From Fulvia fulva (taxonomy: Eukaryota > Ascomycota > Dothideomycetes > Mycosphaerellales > Mycosphaerellaceae), in contig NC_063024.1 in the NCBI RefSeq assembly GCF_020509005.1, positions 620,001 through 684,000 on the forward strand: DNA of 64,000 nt. Reading direction: 5' to 3'. Under the pieces are notes generated by a model. It made no database searches. It was not told the DNA's origin and saw only the letters and a list, made by a program, of their open reading frames with translations. A program made the position numbers and the translations under genes. Position 1 is the first letter of the stretch. Each line of letters starts with the position of its first letter. Shown piece by piece: positions 23,657 through 33,990 of this stretch.

Positions 23657-23994
23657 CCGGCCGGCAGTAATGCTATCGCAGATCCATGAGTCGTGTGTCC
23701 GCGGTATTCGGCGCGGGAGGAAGTAAAGCGCTGTGAAAGGCAGATTTACTGCTGTGCGTTTGCTATGTCAGACTGATCATAGCAACGATGTAGTACAATA
23801 AGAAAGGCGAGGGAAGAGGTAGCAGTAGTGGGCTGTAATAGGCGTGTTATAGGCAGACCCGGATTGCAGTGCAAAGTCTCAGGCGTCATCAGCCACACTT
23901 TCAAAAGAAAGCTTCGGGGAAGCAGGGATCAGCTCCGCAAACACCATTCACTTCAACAACCTCGCCTCCTGTGCAGCGAATGCGACATTGACAT
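23657..23994. other. Divergent spacer between ketopantoate reductase and COQ4
   Basis: 338 bases between two start codons, presumably both promoters. No other feature seen. Confidence 0.4.
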
Positions 23995-24864
23995 GTGAAA
24001 GCCATCACCATGTCTTCCGCCAAGCTCTTCAGCCGCATCCTCGCCCTCCCTCCACCACTCCGCGCCCGCACCTTCAGCGTCCTCAACCGCCCACCTCCAA
24101 ACTACCCTGGCCACGTCCCTCTCACATGGCTCGAACGCGGCGCTCTCGCAGTAGGCTCAGCATTCGGCTCCCTCAAAGATCCATACCGCCACGATCTCAT
24201 CGCATCTCTTGGTGAAGCCACAGCCAAGCCATACTTCGTCTCCCGACTGCGGCGAGCAATGCTAGAGAACCCAACAGGTCGAAGGATACTGCGGGACAAG
24301 CCGAGGATCACATCGAAAAGCATGCGCCTCGAGGAACTGCGGAAGTTGCCAGAGAACACAGTAGGTCGAGCATACGCGGCATGGCTGGATAGAGAAGGTG
24401 TAACGCCGGACACCCGCGATCAGGTGCGGTATATTGATGATCCGGAGGAAGCATACGTAATGCAACGATACCGCGAGACTCACGATTTCACACACGCCAT
24501 TACAGCTCTCCCCGTCATCATCGAGGGCGAGCTCGCAGTAAAAGCTTTCGAAGCTGCCAATACATTGCTCCCCATGACTGCACTTTCCCTATTCGCGATT
24601 GTACGCCTCAAACCTATTGAGAGGCAGCGGTTCTGGGATGTGTACCTGCCCTGGGCGCTAAGAAATGGGATCAAGGCAGAGGAGGTGGTCAATGTCTATT
24701 GGGAGGAGGAGCTGGAGACGGATGTGGATGTGCTGAGGAAGAGGTTGGGGATTGAGGTGCCGCCTGATCTCAGGGAGATCAGGAAGGCGCTAAGGGATGA
24801 GAAGAGGAGGGAGAAGGCACAGCGGGAAGCTGGGGAGAGGCTGGGAGCTGTTCCGGAAGCATGA
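23995..24864 (+). CDS. COQ4: COQ4, ubiquinone biosynthesis protein
   Basis: A single exon of 289 residues (285 if the ATG at 24007-24012 region is used instead). The N-terminus is rich in Arg, Ser and Leu without acids, as expected for mitochondrial import. The diagnostic COQ4 metal motif HDFTH followed by 11 residues and Glu is present (about residues 163-179), and the family segments [11 protein letters not shown] and WDVYLPWA flank it. COQ4 sits on the matrix face of the inner membrane and is needed for the coenzyme Q synthesis complex. The C-terminal tail is strongly charged (KRREKAQRE). It is an ordinary housekeeping gene, in contrast to the broken HET gene that follows. Confidence 0.93.
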   Translation: MKAITMSSAKLFSRILALPPPLRARTFSVLNRPPPNYPGHVPLTWLERGALAVGSAFGSLKDPYRHDLIASLGEATAKPYFVSRLRRAMLENPTGRRILRDKPRITSKSMRLEELRKLPENTVGRAYAAWLDREGVTPDTRDQVRYIDDPEEAYVMQRYRETHDFTHAITALPVIIEGELAVKAFEAANTLLPMTALSLFAIVRLKPIERQRFWDVYLPWALRNGIKAEEVVNVYWEEELETDVDVLRKRLGIEVPPDLREIRKALRDEKRREKAQREAGERLGAVPEA

Positions 24865-25235
24865 GTCTGCTCATGCTCGGGACCTGTTGCCGAACATAGG
24901 AAGAATTCATCGAGCTCCAACTTCGGACCAATGCTGCGGATAAGTACAACTTCCTCAGCAGTCATATTTTGTAACCCTCATCACCATGCTTATATCGGCG
25001 CCGTCCGTATCGACCGGATCCAATTGCACTGCTGCGCCTCTGTTGCACAAACATTGCCCCGCGCAGAGCTCCAGGCCGCATTGTTCGACTGTCAGCCAAA
25101 GGCGTTCTTGGCATGTTGAGTGTGGCTGTGTACTCTGCGTTTCACAAGGTTGTGCGGCATACAAAGCATAACGTTGGCCAGCGCCAGACTTCTCGACAGT
25201 TGATTTCAGTTTCATAGCAGGTCCATTTCGAAGTC

Positions 25236-27326
25236 ATGGAGGAAGAAGCTACCAGTGATGTGCTTCAATCTGGAGTCCAGAACCATCCCGAAGCCTACGA
25301 TACGGAGCAGCTGGGAGATGATGAAGGTGACTCCCAGACTACCTCCCTGGAATGGGAAGCTGAATGTTCCCAATCTGACGGAGATCTGGAAAGCTCCTGC
25401 ATTCCGTATGCAGGCGTGCATATTGATCCCGAGAACGAGATACGTGTGCTTGTTCTGGATCCTGGAGACTTCGCAGATGAGCTACGAGGCAGTCTGGTGG
25501 TACAGAGGTTACGAAGACACGATGGCCAAGGTGTCTCGGACGATCTTGATTATGAGGCTTTGTCATATGCCTGGGGTTGCTGGGAACATCACGAATGGAT
25601 CTTGCTGGCCGATCATATTCACCCCACTGCGGTCACTCGCAATTTATGGCTTGCGCTGCGCCGATTGAGGATGCAAGAAAAACCACGAAGACTATGGATT
25701 GATCAAATGCATCAACCAGGCTGGCTTCTTCGAGAAAAACCATCGGGTTGGATTGATGGGTGAGATCTACAGTCTAGCCACTCAGGTCATCGTTTGGCTG
25801 GGCGAAGTCGATGATGTGCAATATGATTTCGCAAAAACGAAAAGTCTTGGAGCTCGCTACACAACATATTAAGTCACGAGGCACGAATTCTGCGTCAAAC
25901 ACTGCGTCTAACTCAACCTCGCTGGTGGGAACGCACATGGGTGAGCATAATATTTCCTGACCCCATGACTTCCAGCTTACTACGTGGCAAGGTCGTACAC
26001 GAAGTGGCAGAGCACGGGATCCTCCTCACTTCCAGTTTGGAGCTTGCACGATTACCTGGGAACGACTAGACGAGCTTGAGCGCTTTCAATCCGAGCACGG
26101 CTACGATACTTCTATTGCCATTTTGGGTAGAGCAACGCGTAGCTTCCGGTCGTTCTGTCCCGAGTCGTCATCTCGATCTCGAGGATTCACAAGCTTCGCA
26201 GATGTTTTGAAGCTCACAACCTTTTGCTCAAATCCACTCGACCACGTCTACGGATTCTCCGACTTGGTCAACCCAGCAGAGAGAAGTCTGTTGAAAATCG
26301 ATTACACCGAGACAAAGCAGCGCGTCTTTGCGGATGCCACATACGCAGCCATCGAAGCGAGCAACAGGATCGACGTCATGAGTGCTATCAGCCAGCGCTT
26401 TGCAGGAAGGGCTAGCTTTCCGTCTTGGGTGGTGAACTTCGCATCTTCGCACAGCCCAATATCTCCACTGGAGTCTGCCGACTGCGCGGCATACGATCCA
26501 TTATTCCCCATCAACTATGACCGGGATCGCCTTGAGCTCAGCATCGGCGCTGTCCAAGTTGGAACCGTTGTGCTTTCATGCAAAGATACGCTCAGTATGA
26601 CCTCAAGTTTGATCTCAGCCCGACGACCATTGGAAACTGTCGTAGATACTACTGGCATGCAACACGAGACATCAGGGGCTCCCGAAGCACTGGAACTGGC
26701 TCGTAGCATCATCACCGACTGGCTTTTGGCTACAAGATCAAATGCCTGGCAATCGGTTGCCTGTAGCACAAGGCATACTAGGTCCACTCTCGAGCCACCA
26801 ATGATTTCGACTGGTACTATGCACAGGCGCATCGGAGGCAGAGTATCTGCATGGTTAGCGTCCTTCCCGACGGAACGTTCACACGCATTCAGCAAGCTGC
26901 GTAGATGCAGGAATGCAGCAGCACAATCTCTTCCCGTCTGACCAGCGGGAGCAAAGCGGTGAGATGCTTTGCTACTATCTGAAGTCTGCATTCGGGCCAG
27001 AATACAAGAACATGCCTGGAGATGTCCGAAGACTGGCGGACAAGATCTGCTCCGAGCAATGGAGTACCTACCTAAACTTCATGGCTTGCCCAAGACGGAT
27101 TTCCTTCACAGACTTCCACGGCATGATCACTGCACCTGAGTATGTACAAGAGGGGGACGTGGTAGTGGTGCCGCTAGGAAAGGCCATTCCTATGATTTTG
27201 CGCAAGACTGCTGACCATACTTGGACATTTCAATGTTATGCTGCGGCGCATTGGGACATTGTGAAGCGCGTGCAGCATATCAAGGATACCAATCCTTTAG
27301 CAGAAGAGATTTTCATACTGGCTTGA
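25236..27326 (+). pseudogene. HET-domain protein, frameshifted
   Basis: The N-terminal frame (25236-25763) has YEALSYAWG and RLWIDQ but loses frame at about 25704-25708, in the middle of the conserved WIDQ-CINQ motif. CINQAGFFE and VIVWLGE then continue in another frame. A further frame change occurs before PRWWERTW (about 25900-25945). The later blocks, 26123-26941 (DHVYGFSDL, IDYTETKQRVFADATYAAIE) and 26913-27326 (EGDVVVVPLG), are the middle and end of a HET protein. The lesions are not in homopolymers. It is probably a dead paralogue of the HET gene at 19790-21723, with which it shares domain order. Confidence 0.65.
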
Positions 27327-27460
27327 GTTTGAATGGACATGGGCTCAACAGTGCAGTCTTGACATTGCAAAGCCTGCTATGGCACATTGGTGTTCACGTA
27401 AGCCACTTCTGTGCCAGTGAAAGACTTGTCACCCAAAATACTTGAAGAGCTTGTCCTAGG

Positions 27461-27655
27461 ATGTTGTCACTTCTGGAAGAACATGATGTCGTGATTCTGC
27501 CACTGAATAGTACTGTGCCTACGGTGGTACGCAAGGTATCAGGCTCAACATGGTCATTCACGGGCTTTGCATACGTGCATAGACTTGAAAATTGGTCCAA
27601 GGGTGATCCGAGGCTCTTCAGGACGAACCCAAGGTACTTCTTCGCTTTGGCTTGA
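27461..27655 (+). pseudogene. Duplicated C-terminal fragment of a HET protein
   Basis: A 64-residue frame repeats the HET C-terminal pattern (EEHDVVILPLNSTVPTVVRK, then a FALA ending) already present about 300 bases upstream at 27150-27326. There is no HET domain of its own, so this looks like the tail of a second, mostly lost copy. Confidence 0.45.
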
Positions 27656-27762
27656 CGAGCTCGGTGAAAGGCAGCCGGTATCGCAGAAGATCCGTTCTGA
27701 GCTTCCCATCACAGATACACCGACTCGCCTCTGATGCGGCTTGATGCTGGATTTGTCCTGCA

Positions 27763-29061
27763 TCACCAGCACTTCCACTCCCAGAACTTCTTACTCCAAT
27801 TCTGCATATGATGCTCCCCATCAAGAAAACACCCCACATCGATCCCAACAAACCCCGTAAGAAACCTCGAAGCCTCCGCAGAAGACTTCGCCAGACACCA
27901 CTCCTCACATCCACCCATCTTCCCATACATCATGTTGAAAGTCCTCAGTTGACCATTTTGCGCCACGAAACTCTGCAAGTCCTGGACGTAAAAGGCAGCA
28001 TGATCCAGCCGCAGCGTTTCCAGCTTGGCGAATTTGTGCTTAAACAGCTCCTGCACCACAAGATGGCCTCCTGGCTGCTGGCCATTATCTGGTTCGATAT
28101 CGCACGCGATGAAGCGGTCTTTCTTGTAGTAGCGCGCGGCTTCCAGGTTTTCTATGTCTTGGTGGTAGAAGCTTAGCCATAGGCTGCTGAGGTGTTGACA
28201 GTTCGCTAGCTCGCGGACGAATGCCGTGACACTGCCTCGAGCCGCGGGCACAGGAGTCCAGAGGGCGAGCTTCATATTGGTGACTGTTCGCCCCAAGCTC
28301 TCCCGGAAGTTCGAGAGGAGTGCTGGATGGGCGAAGCTATCCGTTGAGATACTCCACGCTGCGGTCTCCAGGGAGAAATGCTGCACGTCCAATTGACTCA
28401 AAGACAGCGCATTCAGTAGCAGTCTCAATGGCCTCTGATGGTCAGGCTCAGGCGTCAAGAAGACCGAGCGCGAAGAGATCCAATTGCTATCAAGATCCGC
28501 GTACTTGGTCCACGCCCTTCGACTTTGCCGAATGTGGTCTTCATTACACAGATGGTCCCGGACCTGGATTTCTACTTTATTGCCATTTCTACGAACATGG
28601 CTGAAAATCGAGTTGAGGAGCAAGAGGTCTTGTCTAGAATTGCGGAGGTACTGTTGGTTTTGGTGCAATTGGTAGCCTCGAAGCATGCCTGTTGCGGTGT
28701 TTACGTGACTCCTGGAATGCTGCGTTGTCGATACCATGACGTTGTCGGTCCGCTCGACCTCGTCTACGTTGAAGATGAGAGTCTCGATGGCTTTGCCCCA
28801 GCGTGGATGGCTGGCTATCCACTCGGTCCTGATGTGACTTTCATCGTCGCATAGGAGGGTATACGCGGTTGAGAAGTGGTGCTTCGCGAACGCCTTGTCC
28901 GCCTTTGCGCAAGCCCGTCGATTGATGAGGCGGAGTGTGGCGTATAGCTTGGCAGTCTCTGAAGGTGAGGAAGAGTCTGATGTTCCGCGTACATTCTCTA
29001 CTATCTGGTCGAAGATCTCCTGAGGGAGTGTTGTGAGGTAATCGTGCGCTGCTGTGGCCAT
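27763..29061 (-). CDS. F-box-like protein of unknown target
   Basis: A single exon of 432 residues from the ATG at 29061. A longer in-frame start at 29145 adds 28 residues without domain features. The N-terminus has LTTLPQEIFDQIVENV, the opening helix of fungal F-box domains, followed by LRLINRRACAKA. The remaining 380 residues have no motif I recognise and include leucine-rich helices typical of the substrate side of such proteins. F-box proteins hold targets for SCF ubiquitin ligases. This class is large and variable in Dothideomycetes. No lesion was seen. Confidence 0.55.
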   Translation of the reverse strand: MATAAHDYLTTLPQEIFDQIVENVRGTSDSSSPSETAKLYATLRLINRRACAKADKAFAKHHFSTAYTLLCDDESHIRTEWIASHPRWGKAIETLIFNVDEVERTDNVMVSTTQHSRSHVNTATGMLRGYQLHQNQQYLRNSRQDLLLLNSIFSHVRRNGNKVEIQVRDHLCNEDHIRQSRRAWTKYADLDSNWISSRSVFLTPEPDHQRPLRLLLNALSLSQLDVQHFSLETAAWSISTDSFAHPALLSNFRESLGRTVTNMKLALWTPVPAARGSVTAFVRELANCQHLSSLWLSFYHQDIENLEAARYYKKDRFIACDIEPDNGQQPGGHLVVQELFKHKFAKLETLRLDHAAFYVQDLQSFVAQNGQLRTFNMMYGKMGGCEEWCLAKSSAEASRFLTGFVGIDVGCFLDGEHHMQNWSKKFWEWKCW

Positions 29062-29249
29062 TTTGCTCGATTGTACTTCGTAGAGAGGTGGGCGATTTGG
29101 TTTCGATTGTTGGTGGAAGTCGGAAAGAGGGAAAGGGTACCCCAAAATGTGATATGTTCACTGCAGGGGTCTGCACGCAAGGCCCTCAGCTGTTGTGTAA
29201 CATACTCGCGTCATGTAATCAGCTGGGACGGAGGGAGTGTGGCCATCAA

Positions 29250-30479
29250 TCAGAACTCCCTCGACTCCCCAACCTCACAAACCTCAAACACTCCCTCCTC
29301 AATCCCCCTCCACCTCACCGCCTCCCCCAACTTCCTCACCGGCTCCATCACATCTTCCTCAGTCAGCACCCACGTGCCCCAATGCATCGCCAACGCCTTC
29401 TTGCACTGCGTATCCACCAACAAATTCACCGCATCATACGGATTGCTATGCAACGGACTCATAATGAATCTCGGCTGATACGCTCCAATCGGCAGTAATC
29501 CTAGATCGAACGGTCCTCGCAATTCGCCGATTTGTTTGAAGGCCGGGCAGACGGGGAGGGAGGAGTACTTTGGGCTGTAGTCGTCTTCGTTGTCGGGCAG
29601 TTCGGGGACGGAGCGGTAGCCTGTGTCGCCTGCGAAGTAGGCGGATTTGCCGCCGGACTGGATGGCCCAGGAGGACCAGAGCATGCGACTCCTGTCGATC
29701 CCGGTCCGAGCGCTGCCGTGCTGACTTGGCAGACAACTTATCGTCGCCTCAACAGCCCCTTCCTCCCCCTCCAAGGTGATAGTACTACTCTCCCACCAAT
29801 CCATCTCCACCACAATCGGCATCCCATTCTCCTTGAACCACCGCGCCGTCCCCAATCCACAGAAGAAGCGGACATTTGGGTATTTGGCTGCGATGGCGGT
29901 CAGGGTCGGGTAGGACATGTGGTCGTAATGGTTATGACTTATAACCACTGCATCCACAATCGGGAGATCCGCCACTTGACAAGGCGCGGGGGTGGATCTC
30001 TTCGGTCCTAGGAAGGAGATTGGACTACAGCGCTCTTCAAAGACGGGATCAAACAACACCCTAAATCCAGACGGGAACTCAAGAAGATAGCACGCATGGC
30101 CTAGCCATGTCGCTCGTAAGGCATCGTCCTGTTTGCGGGAGGGGTGGAAGTGAGGCTTCCTGACTGCGAGAGTGGAGGAGGATGAATTGGAAACATCCTT
30201 GCCCTGGATCTTGCGACGGGTCATCTTGACACCGACTGTGAAGCCGCCTGGGTCGACGAAAGATGGCCATGGATTCTCGAAAACTTGGTTCCTCTTGAGG
30301 TGGTGTTTGAGGTCCTTTGCTTCTGGAGGGGATGGGAGAGTGTATGCTGGCTGAGTGATGTGGACTGTCGATGTTTTGCTAGAGGCGGTGGTGGTTGTTG
30401 ACATCTTGTGGGCGTGTGATAACTTCCTGGTCAGTGAGGAGGATATATTTCTGATGCGACATAATCGCAGACAGGACAT
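29250..30479 (-). CDS. NAPE-hydrolysing phospholipase D-like metallo-hydrolase
   Basis: A single exon of 409 residues. The metallo-beta-lactamase fold is clear: WLGHACYLLEF, the metal motif HNHYDH (about residues 180-185), FAGDTGY, and MHWGTW near the end, in the order found in NAPE-PLD and yeast FMP30. Such enzymes cleave N-acyl-phosphatidylethanolamines. The first 25 residues (MSCLRLCRIRN and onward) are basic and without acids and may direct it to mitochondria, as for FMP30. An alternative start lies at 30404. No lesion was seen. Confidence 0.85.
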   Translation of the reverse strand: MSCLRLCRIRNISSSLTRKLSHAHKMSTTTTASSKTSTVHITQPAYTLPSPPEAKDLKHHLKRNQVFENPWPSFVDPGGFTVGVKMTRRKIQGKDVSNSSSSTLAVRKPHFHPSRKQDDALRATWLGHACYLLEFPSGFRVLFDPVFEERCSPISFLGPKRSTPAPCQVADLPIVDAVVISHNHYDHMSYPTLTAIAAKYPNVRFFCGLGTARWFKENGMPIVVEMDWWESSTITLEGEEGAVEATISCLPSQHGSARTGIDRSRMLWSSWAIQSGGKSAYFAGDTGYRSVPELPDNEDDYSPKYSSLPVCPAFKQIGELRGPFDLGLLPIGAYQPRFIMSPLHSNPYDAVNLLVDTQCKKALAMHWGTWVLTEEDVMEPVRKLGEAVRWRGIEEGVFEVCEVGESREF

Positions 30480-30837
30480 TGAATAGTGCTACGAGAGGTG
30501 GTGTGTAGGAGATGATCCTGCTCGCATGAGAGTACGGATCAAGCAGTTGGCGTAAAGGAATGATCTGGGCAGACGTGAGTGAGAGAAGATGGTACGTGAG
30601 CCTTGTCGATACATGATGCCGAAGAGCTCGGGCGTTAGTGCAGAAGATTGGACGCATCTTCGGGGTTTGGGAGAGTCCAAAGTCCACCGGAGGTGGCATC
30701 AAAACAATCGTCATTCTGTGAATTCGTCCATGCTCACAGGTACGCATGCCGGCGTACGTTACATACCTCTCTTGCCATATTCCTGTTCTGTCTGCAGCAC
30801 CATACTCCATCCTCAACTGTCCATTGCGGCATTCTCT

Positions 30838-31755
30838 TTACTTCCTCGGAAACGTACTCTCCCTCTTCAACCACATCTCCAAATCCATCATCTCCGGATG
30901 CAACCTCTTACAAGCCTCCACATCCGCCCTATACCCCTCCGCCCCAAACCACGTAATCATATGCCCAATCTCCGCCACCATATACTTCAACACGCCCCCC
31001 AAGAACCAGAACGTCGGGTATATATTCGTCGACGTAGTATCCCTAACCTTATCACACAGCTCCTTGACATTCAACGAATCGCCCGCCAACCCCATCGCCT
31101 TGTGATTCCACTCTTGCGATTCCTTGAATGCCAGGGCTGCGAAGAAGCCGATGTCTTTGGTCGAAACCCATTGTACTCGTTTCTCGCCTATGGTGCTCTG
31201 CATTGCGGCCATGAAGACTTTCGCCGGGAAGCCGGGGGCGAGGTTCTCGAAGAAGGCGACGGGGCGGAGGATCGTCCAGCCCATTGATCCGGCGTTCTTC
31301 TTGAGGTGCTGCTCGACATTATGCTTCGTTGCAAAATGAGGCACAGACGTGACGGGACTCTCCCAGCTGTGCTCGTCGCCACCGCGCTCAACGGAGCTGT
31401 AGACGAAGTGCTTGACACCCGCCTTGACGGCCTCATCGACCATGGCGCAGCCCTGCTGGACTTCATCGCCGGAGCCTGAGGCGGGGCCGTGGCCTTGGGC
31501 AATTTGAACGCTGTAGACGCCCCAGATTGGTCCCGATGCTGCAGACTTTGCGGCGGCGAAGAGAGCGGGACAGTCGTTCTGGTCGGCTTGGACGACTTTG
31601 ATGTTGGAGCCTTTGGATTTGAGCTTTTCGGCGCCGGCGCCTGTGGCGTTTCTGGTGATGGCGATAAGGGTGAAGGAGGGGTTGTTGGTGAGCTGGTCAA
31701 TTAAGGCGCCGCCTTGTTTGCCGGTGGCTCCTGTGACGATGATGTTCTTGGACAT
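30838..31755 (-). CDS. NmrA-like NAD(P)-binding protein
   Basis: A single exon of 305 residues. The start carries the Rossmann motif TGATGKQGG. YSSVERGG and the WTILRPVAFFENLAPG segment are typical of NmrA-like/HSCARG proteins, which sense NADP(H) ratios or act as quinone and isoflavone-type reductases. The catalytic Tyr-x3-Lys of classical SDRs is absent at the usual place, in line with the NmrA group. It is not closely like the OrdB-type gene at 14894-15697. No operon-like context. Confidence 0.8.
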   Translation of the reverse strand: MSKNIIVTGATGKQGGALIDQLTNNPSFTLIAITRNATGAGAEKLKSKGSNIKVVQADQNDCPALFAAAKSAASGPIWGVYSVQIAQGHGPASGSGDEVQQGCAMVDEAVKAGVKHFVYSSVERGGDEHSWESPVTSVPHFATKHNVEQHLKKNAGSMGWTILRPVAFFENLAPGFPAKVFMAAMQSTIGEKRVQWVSTKDIGFFAALAFKESQEWNHKAMGLAGDSLNVKELCDKVRDTTSTNIYPTFWFLGGVLKYMVAEIGHMITWFGAEGYRADVEACKRLHPEMMDLEMWLKRESTFPRK

Positions 31756-32528
31756 GATGGGGTGTTGCTATCAGTCTTTGCTGTGGAAGTGAGTAGTGAG
31801 GGACAGCACGCGAGAGCAATGGTCAGGCTTTTGTTGTGCTGATCGTCGTAGCCTCGTGGGAGAAGTGCGAAACCTACTGCAGTGTCCGGAGCTTTTCATA
31901 GAGCACCCGGCCTGCACGACGCAACTTACCGGTACGGCATCATATGCAGCGCATCGTTGTACCGGGACCAACAAGTCATCATCTCAACCCTTTCCACGAT
32001 TGCGTGCAGTGTCGGGGCCTTGCTGGTTACACCGAGCGCCTCTTGACGAGTGCCATGCCGCTCAGAGCTTTTCCTGCACAAGCAAACGCCTGGCGAGCTG
32101 GTGGTGCCGGCATTGTTGATTCTGCAGGTCGATATCGTGATTGTGTTGTTGCAGAGAGCATTGACTGAAGATGATCTCATCGGCTTCGGATCGGCGTTTC
32201 GGCTTTCGGACTCCGCGATCCAATCTCAAACCTTCTTGCCTCCTTCTTTCACACTCCAGCGACCACGACAACAAGACATTCCATCAGACATCAACTGCAG
32301 CTTGATGGGTGCTGGATCGTGTCGTGTAATGCTTCTCGAATGAAGGTATCGCACAGTGCGATTGTGCTATCTCGCAAGACTGATCTCATAAAGGCGAGGT
32401 CGTCACCACAACAGGGCATGGCAATGGTCTTCAATCCGAATGAGAAAAGATGGAATGTAGGTCCTGCACATTGACCACGATTGCTGACATGTCTAGAGGT
32501 TGGACTGATCACTGATTCACTATCAATA
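31756..32528. other. Intergenic stretch
   Basis: Promoter side of the NmrA-like gene and 3' side of the zinc-finger-like gene. No supported gene seen. Confidence 0.35.
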
Positions 32529-33083
32529 TCAATCTTCCTCCTCCTGAATCGGCTGCCTCTCGTTCTTCCAGCTACCACTATCATCCAAAGGCTGTCCATG
32601 CTTCACCCGAGTGTGCTGCAACACATCCTCAATACTGGCATACTCTTGGTCCTGCTCCTTACAACCATCGACCGTACACTTGTACCTCAGCACCGCTTCC
32701 CACGGACGCTTCTTGACCAACTCCAGCATCTTTCGTTGCTTCTGGTCTTCCTCTTTGGTGATCGCCACGTGAGACCAACAACAGGTATCAGAGGCCCACT
32801 GGCAGTTGATATCCTGATCTTTCACGCTTGGGCATTCCTGGATCATCATCAACTTATCGACAATCGGACTGACTCGTTCAGAAATGACGGGAAAGAGATG
32901 GTGTGCGTCTTTGCATAGTGAGGGTGCATGCTGATGCTTGCACTTCTCCTTCGCCCATCTGTAACAGGTTCCTCGTTTCTCGGGAGGCTGAGGTTTGTTG
33001 CTGGCGTTGGACATTGTCTGGGTGCAGCATTCGGTTGATCGAGCGTTTTCGAAGTTGCATCGACGCTCCATTGCACTTTTCAT
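32529..33083 (-). CDS. Small Cys/His-rich (zinc-finger-like) protein
   Basis: A single open frame of 184 residues, with alternative ATGs at 33071 and 33014. It contains a CCCH-like stretch (CYRWAKEKC then HAPSLCKDAH), a second Cys cluster (NCQWASDTCCWSH) and a C2H2-like segment near the end (CTVDGCKE then VLQHTRVKH). The tail is acidic. I do not recognise the family. CCCH and C2H2 fingers usually bind RNA or DNA, so a regulatory role is possible. It could be a lineage-specific gene. Confidence 0.45.
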   Translation of the reverse strand: MKSAMERRCNFENARSTECCTQTMSNASNKPQPPEKRGTCYRWAKEKCKHQHAPSLCKDAHHLFPVISERVSPIVDKLMMIQECPSVKDQDINCQWASDTCCWSHVAITKEEDQKQRKMLELVKKRPWEAVLRYKCTVDGCKEQDQEYASIEDVLQHTRVKHGQPLDDSGSWKNERQPIQEEED

Positions 33084-33444
33084 GGAGTGAAGGCATGCTT
33101 GCTGTTGCGTTCTCTACGCTTTGTGGGTTACTGACAAACATAGCTTTCTTGCAGGCAATCTTGAGCTGAAAGCACATGTCCGGAGTCAAGACCGAGAGTT
33201 GCAGATCAAAGCTGCGGCGCTATTCTTGGCATCAACCGTTTTGACCGTTTTGCCGCCTCGGAGACTTGATCGATGTCTGATCTCATTGGATGCACTATTG
33301 GCCCACACATGAGACTATTGCGCGTCCAACGTTCTGCCAACGCCTTCAGGCTTCAGCTTTTCGAGCACCACGAAAGCTGTAACAAGATAACCGGGAACAA
33401 CCCAGCGCACTTGTTGCTTGATGTATCACAACTCGGACCACTAT
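33084..33444. other. Intergenic stretch
   Basis: Nothing recognised between the zinc-finger-like gene and repeat copy B. Confidence 0.35.
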
Positions 33445-33796
33445 AAAATGTGCTGTTGGCGGTTGTGAACCTCCAAAGGTAAGCGTAGCGGAGTGGAGCT
33501 CTCTACCAGCCCTTCTAGACTGCAAAGTAGCGTGCGATCCACGCTACCGCTACCCGACGTACAGTGCTTATTATACGACGACATAGGCGTTAGCGACGAG
33601 TATATGTTTGCGAGTTCGCCAACAGGCACAGTGCGGTAGGTCACGTGACCCTACCACTTGGAAGTTGACCAATCAGAGCGGGCGCCAAGGCTAGTTGAGG
33701 GCTGGTATAGAGCTTCACTCCCTCGCTGACGCCTCACCTACGTACTCGCAAGCTCGTACTCCGGTGTGGCTAGCGCTCGGTCGCTACGCTTAATGA
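33445..33796 (-). repeat. Dispersed 352-bp repeat, copy B (inverted relative to copy A)
   Basis: The reverse complement of this segment matches 16347-16698 with about six differences over the full 352 bases. The identity breaks off sharply at both ends at the same places, so both copies are complete insertions of the same element. The pair brackets 17.4 kb in opposite orientation. Confidence 0.75.
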
Positions 33797-33990
33797 CTCG
33801 ACAACAGATCGGGTGCCACGACTGAGCAACGGCGTATACTGAAGTGGAGAGACGACACAGCGGCTTCTCGATCGTCGACCAGGGCAGATCCTGCTCAACT
33901 TTCATCGGTTGATGGTGTCGTTACATCTCGTTAACATCCTAAGAGGTGGCAACCTCCAGCAGGTCTCAAGACGAAGTCACAGGGCATCCA

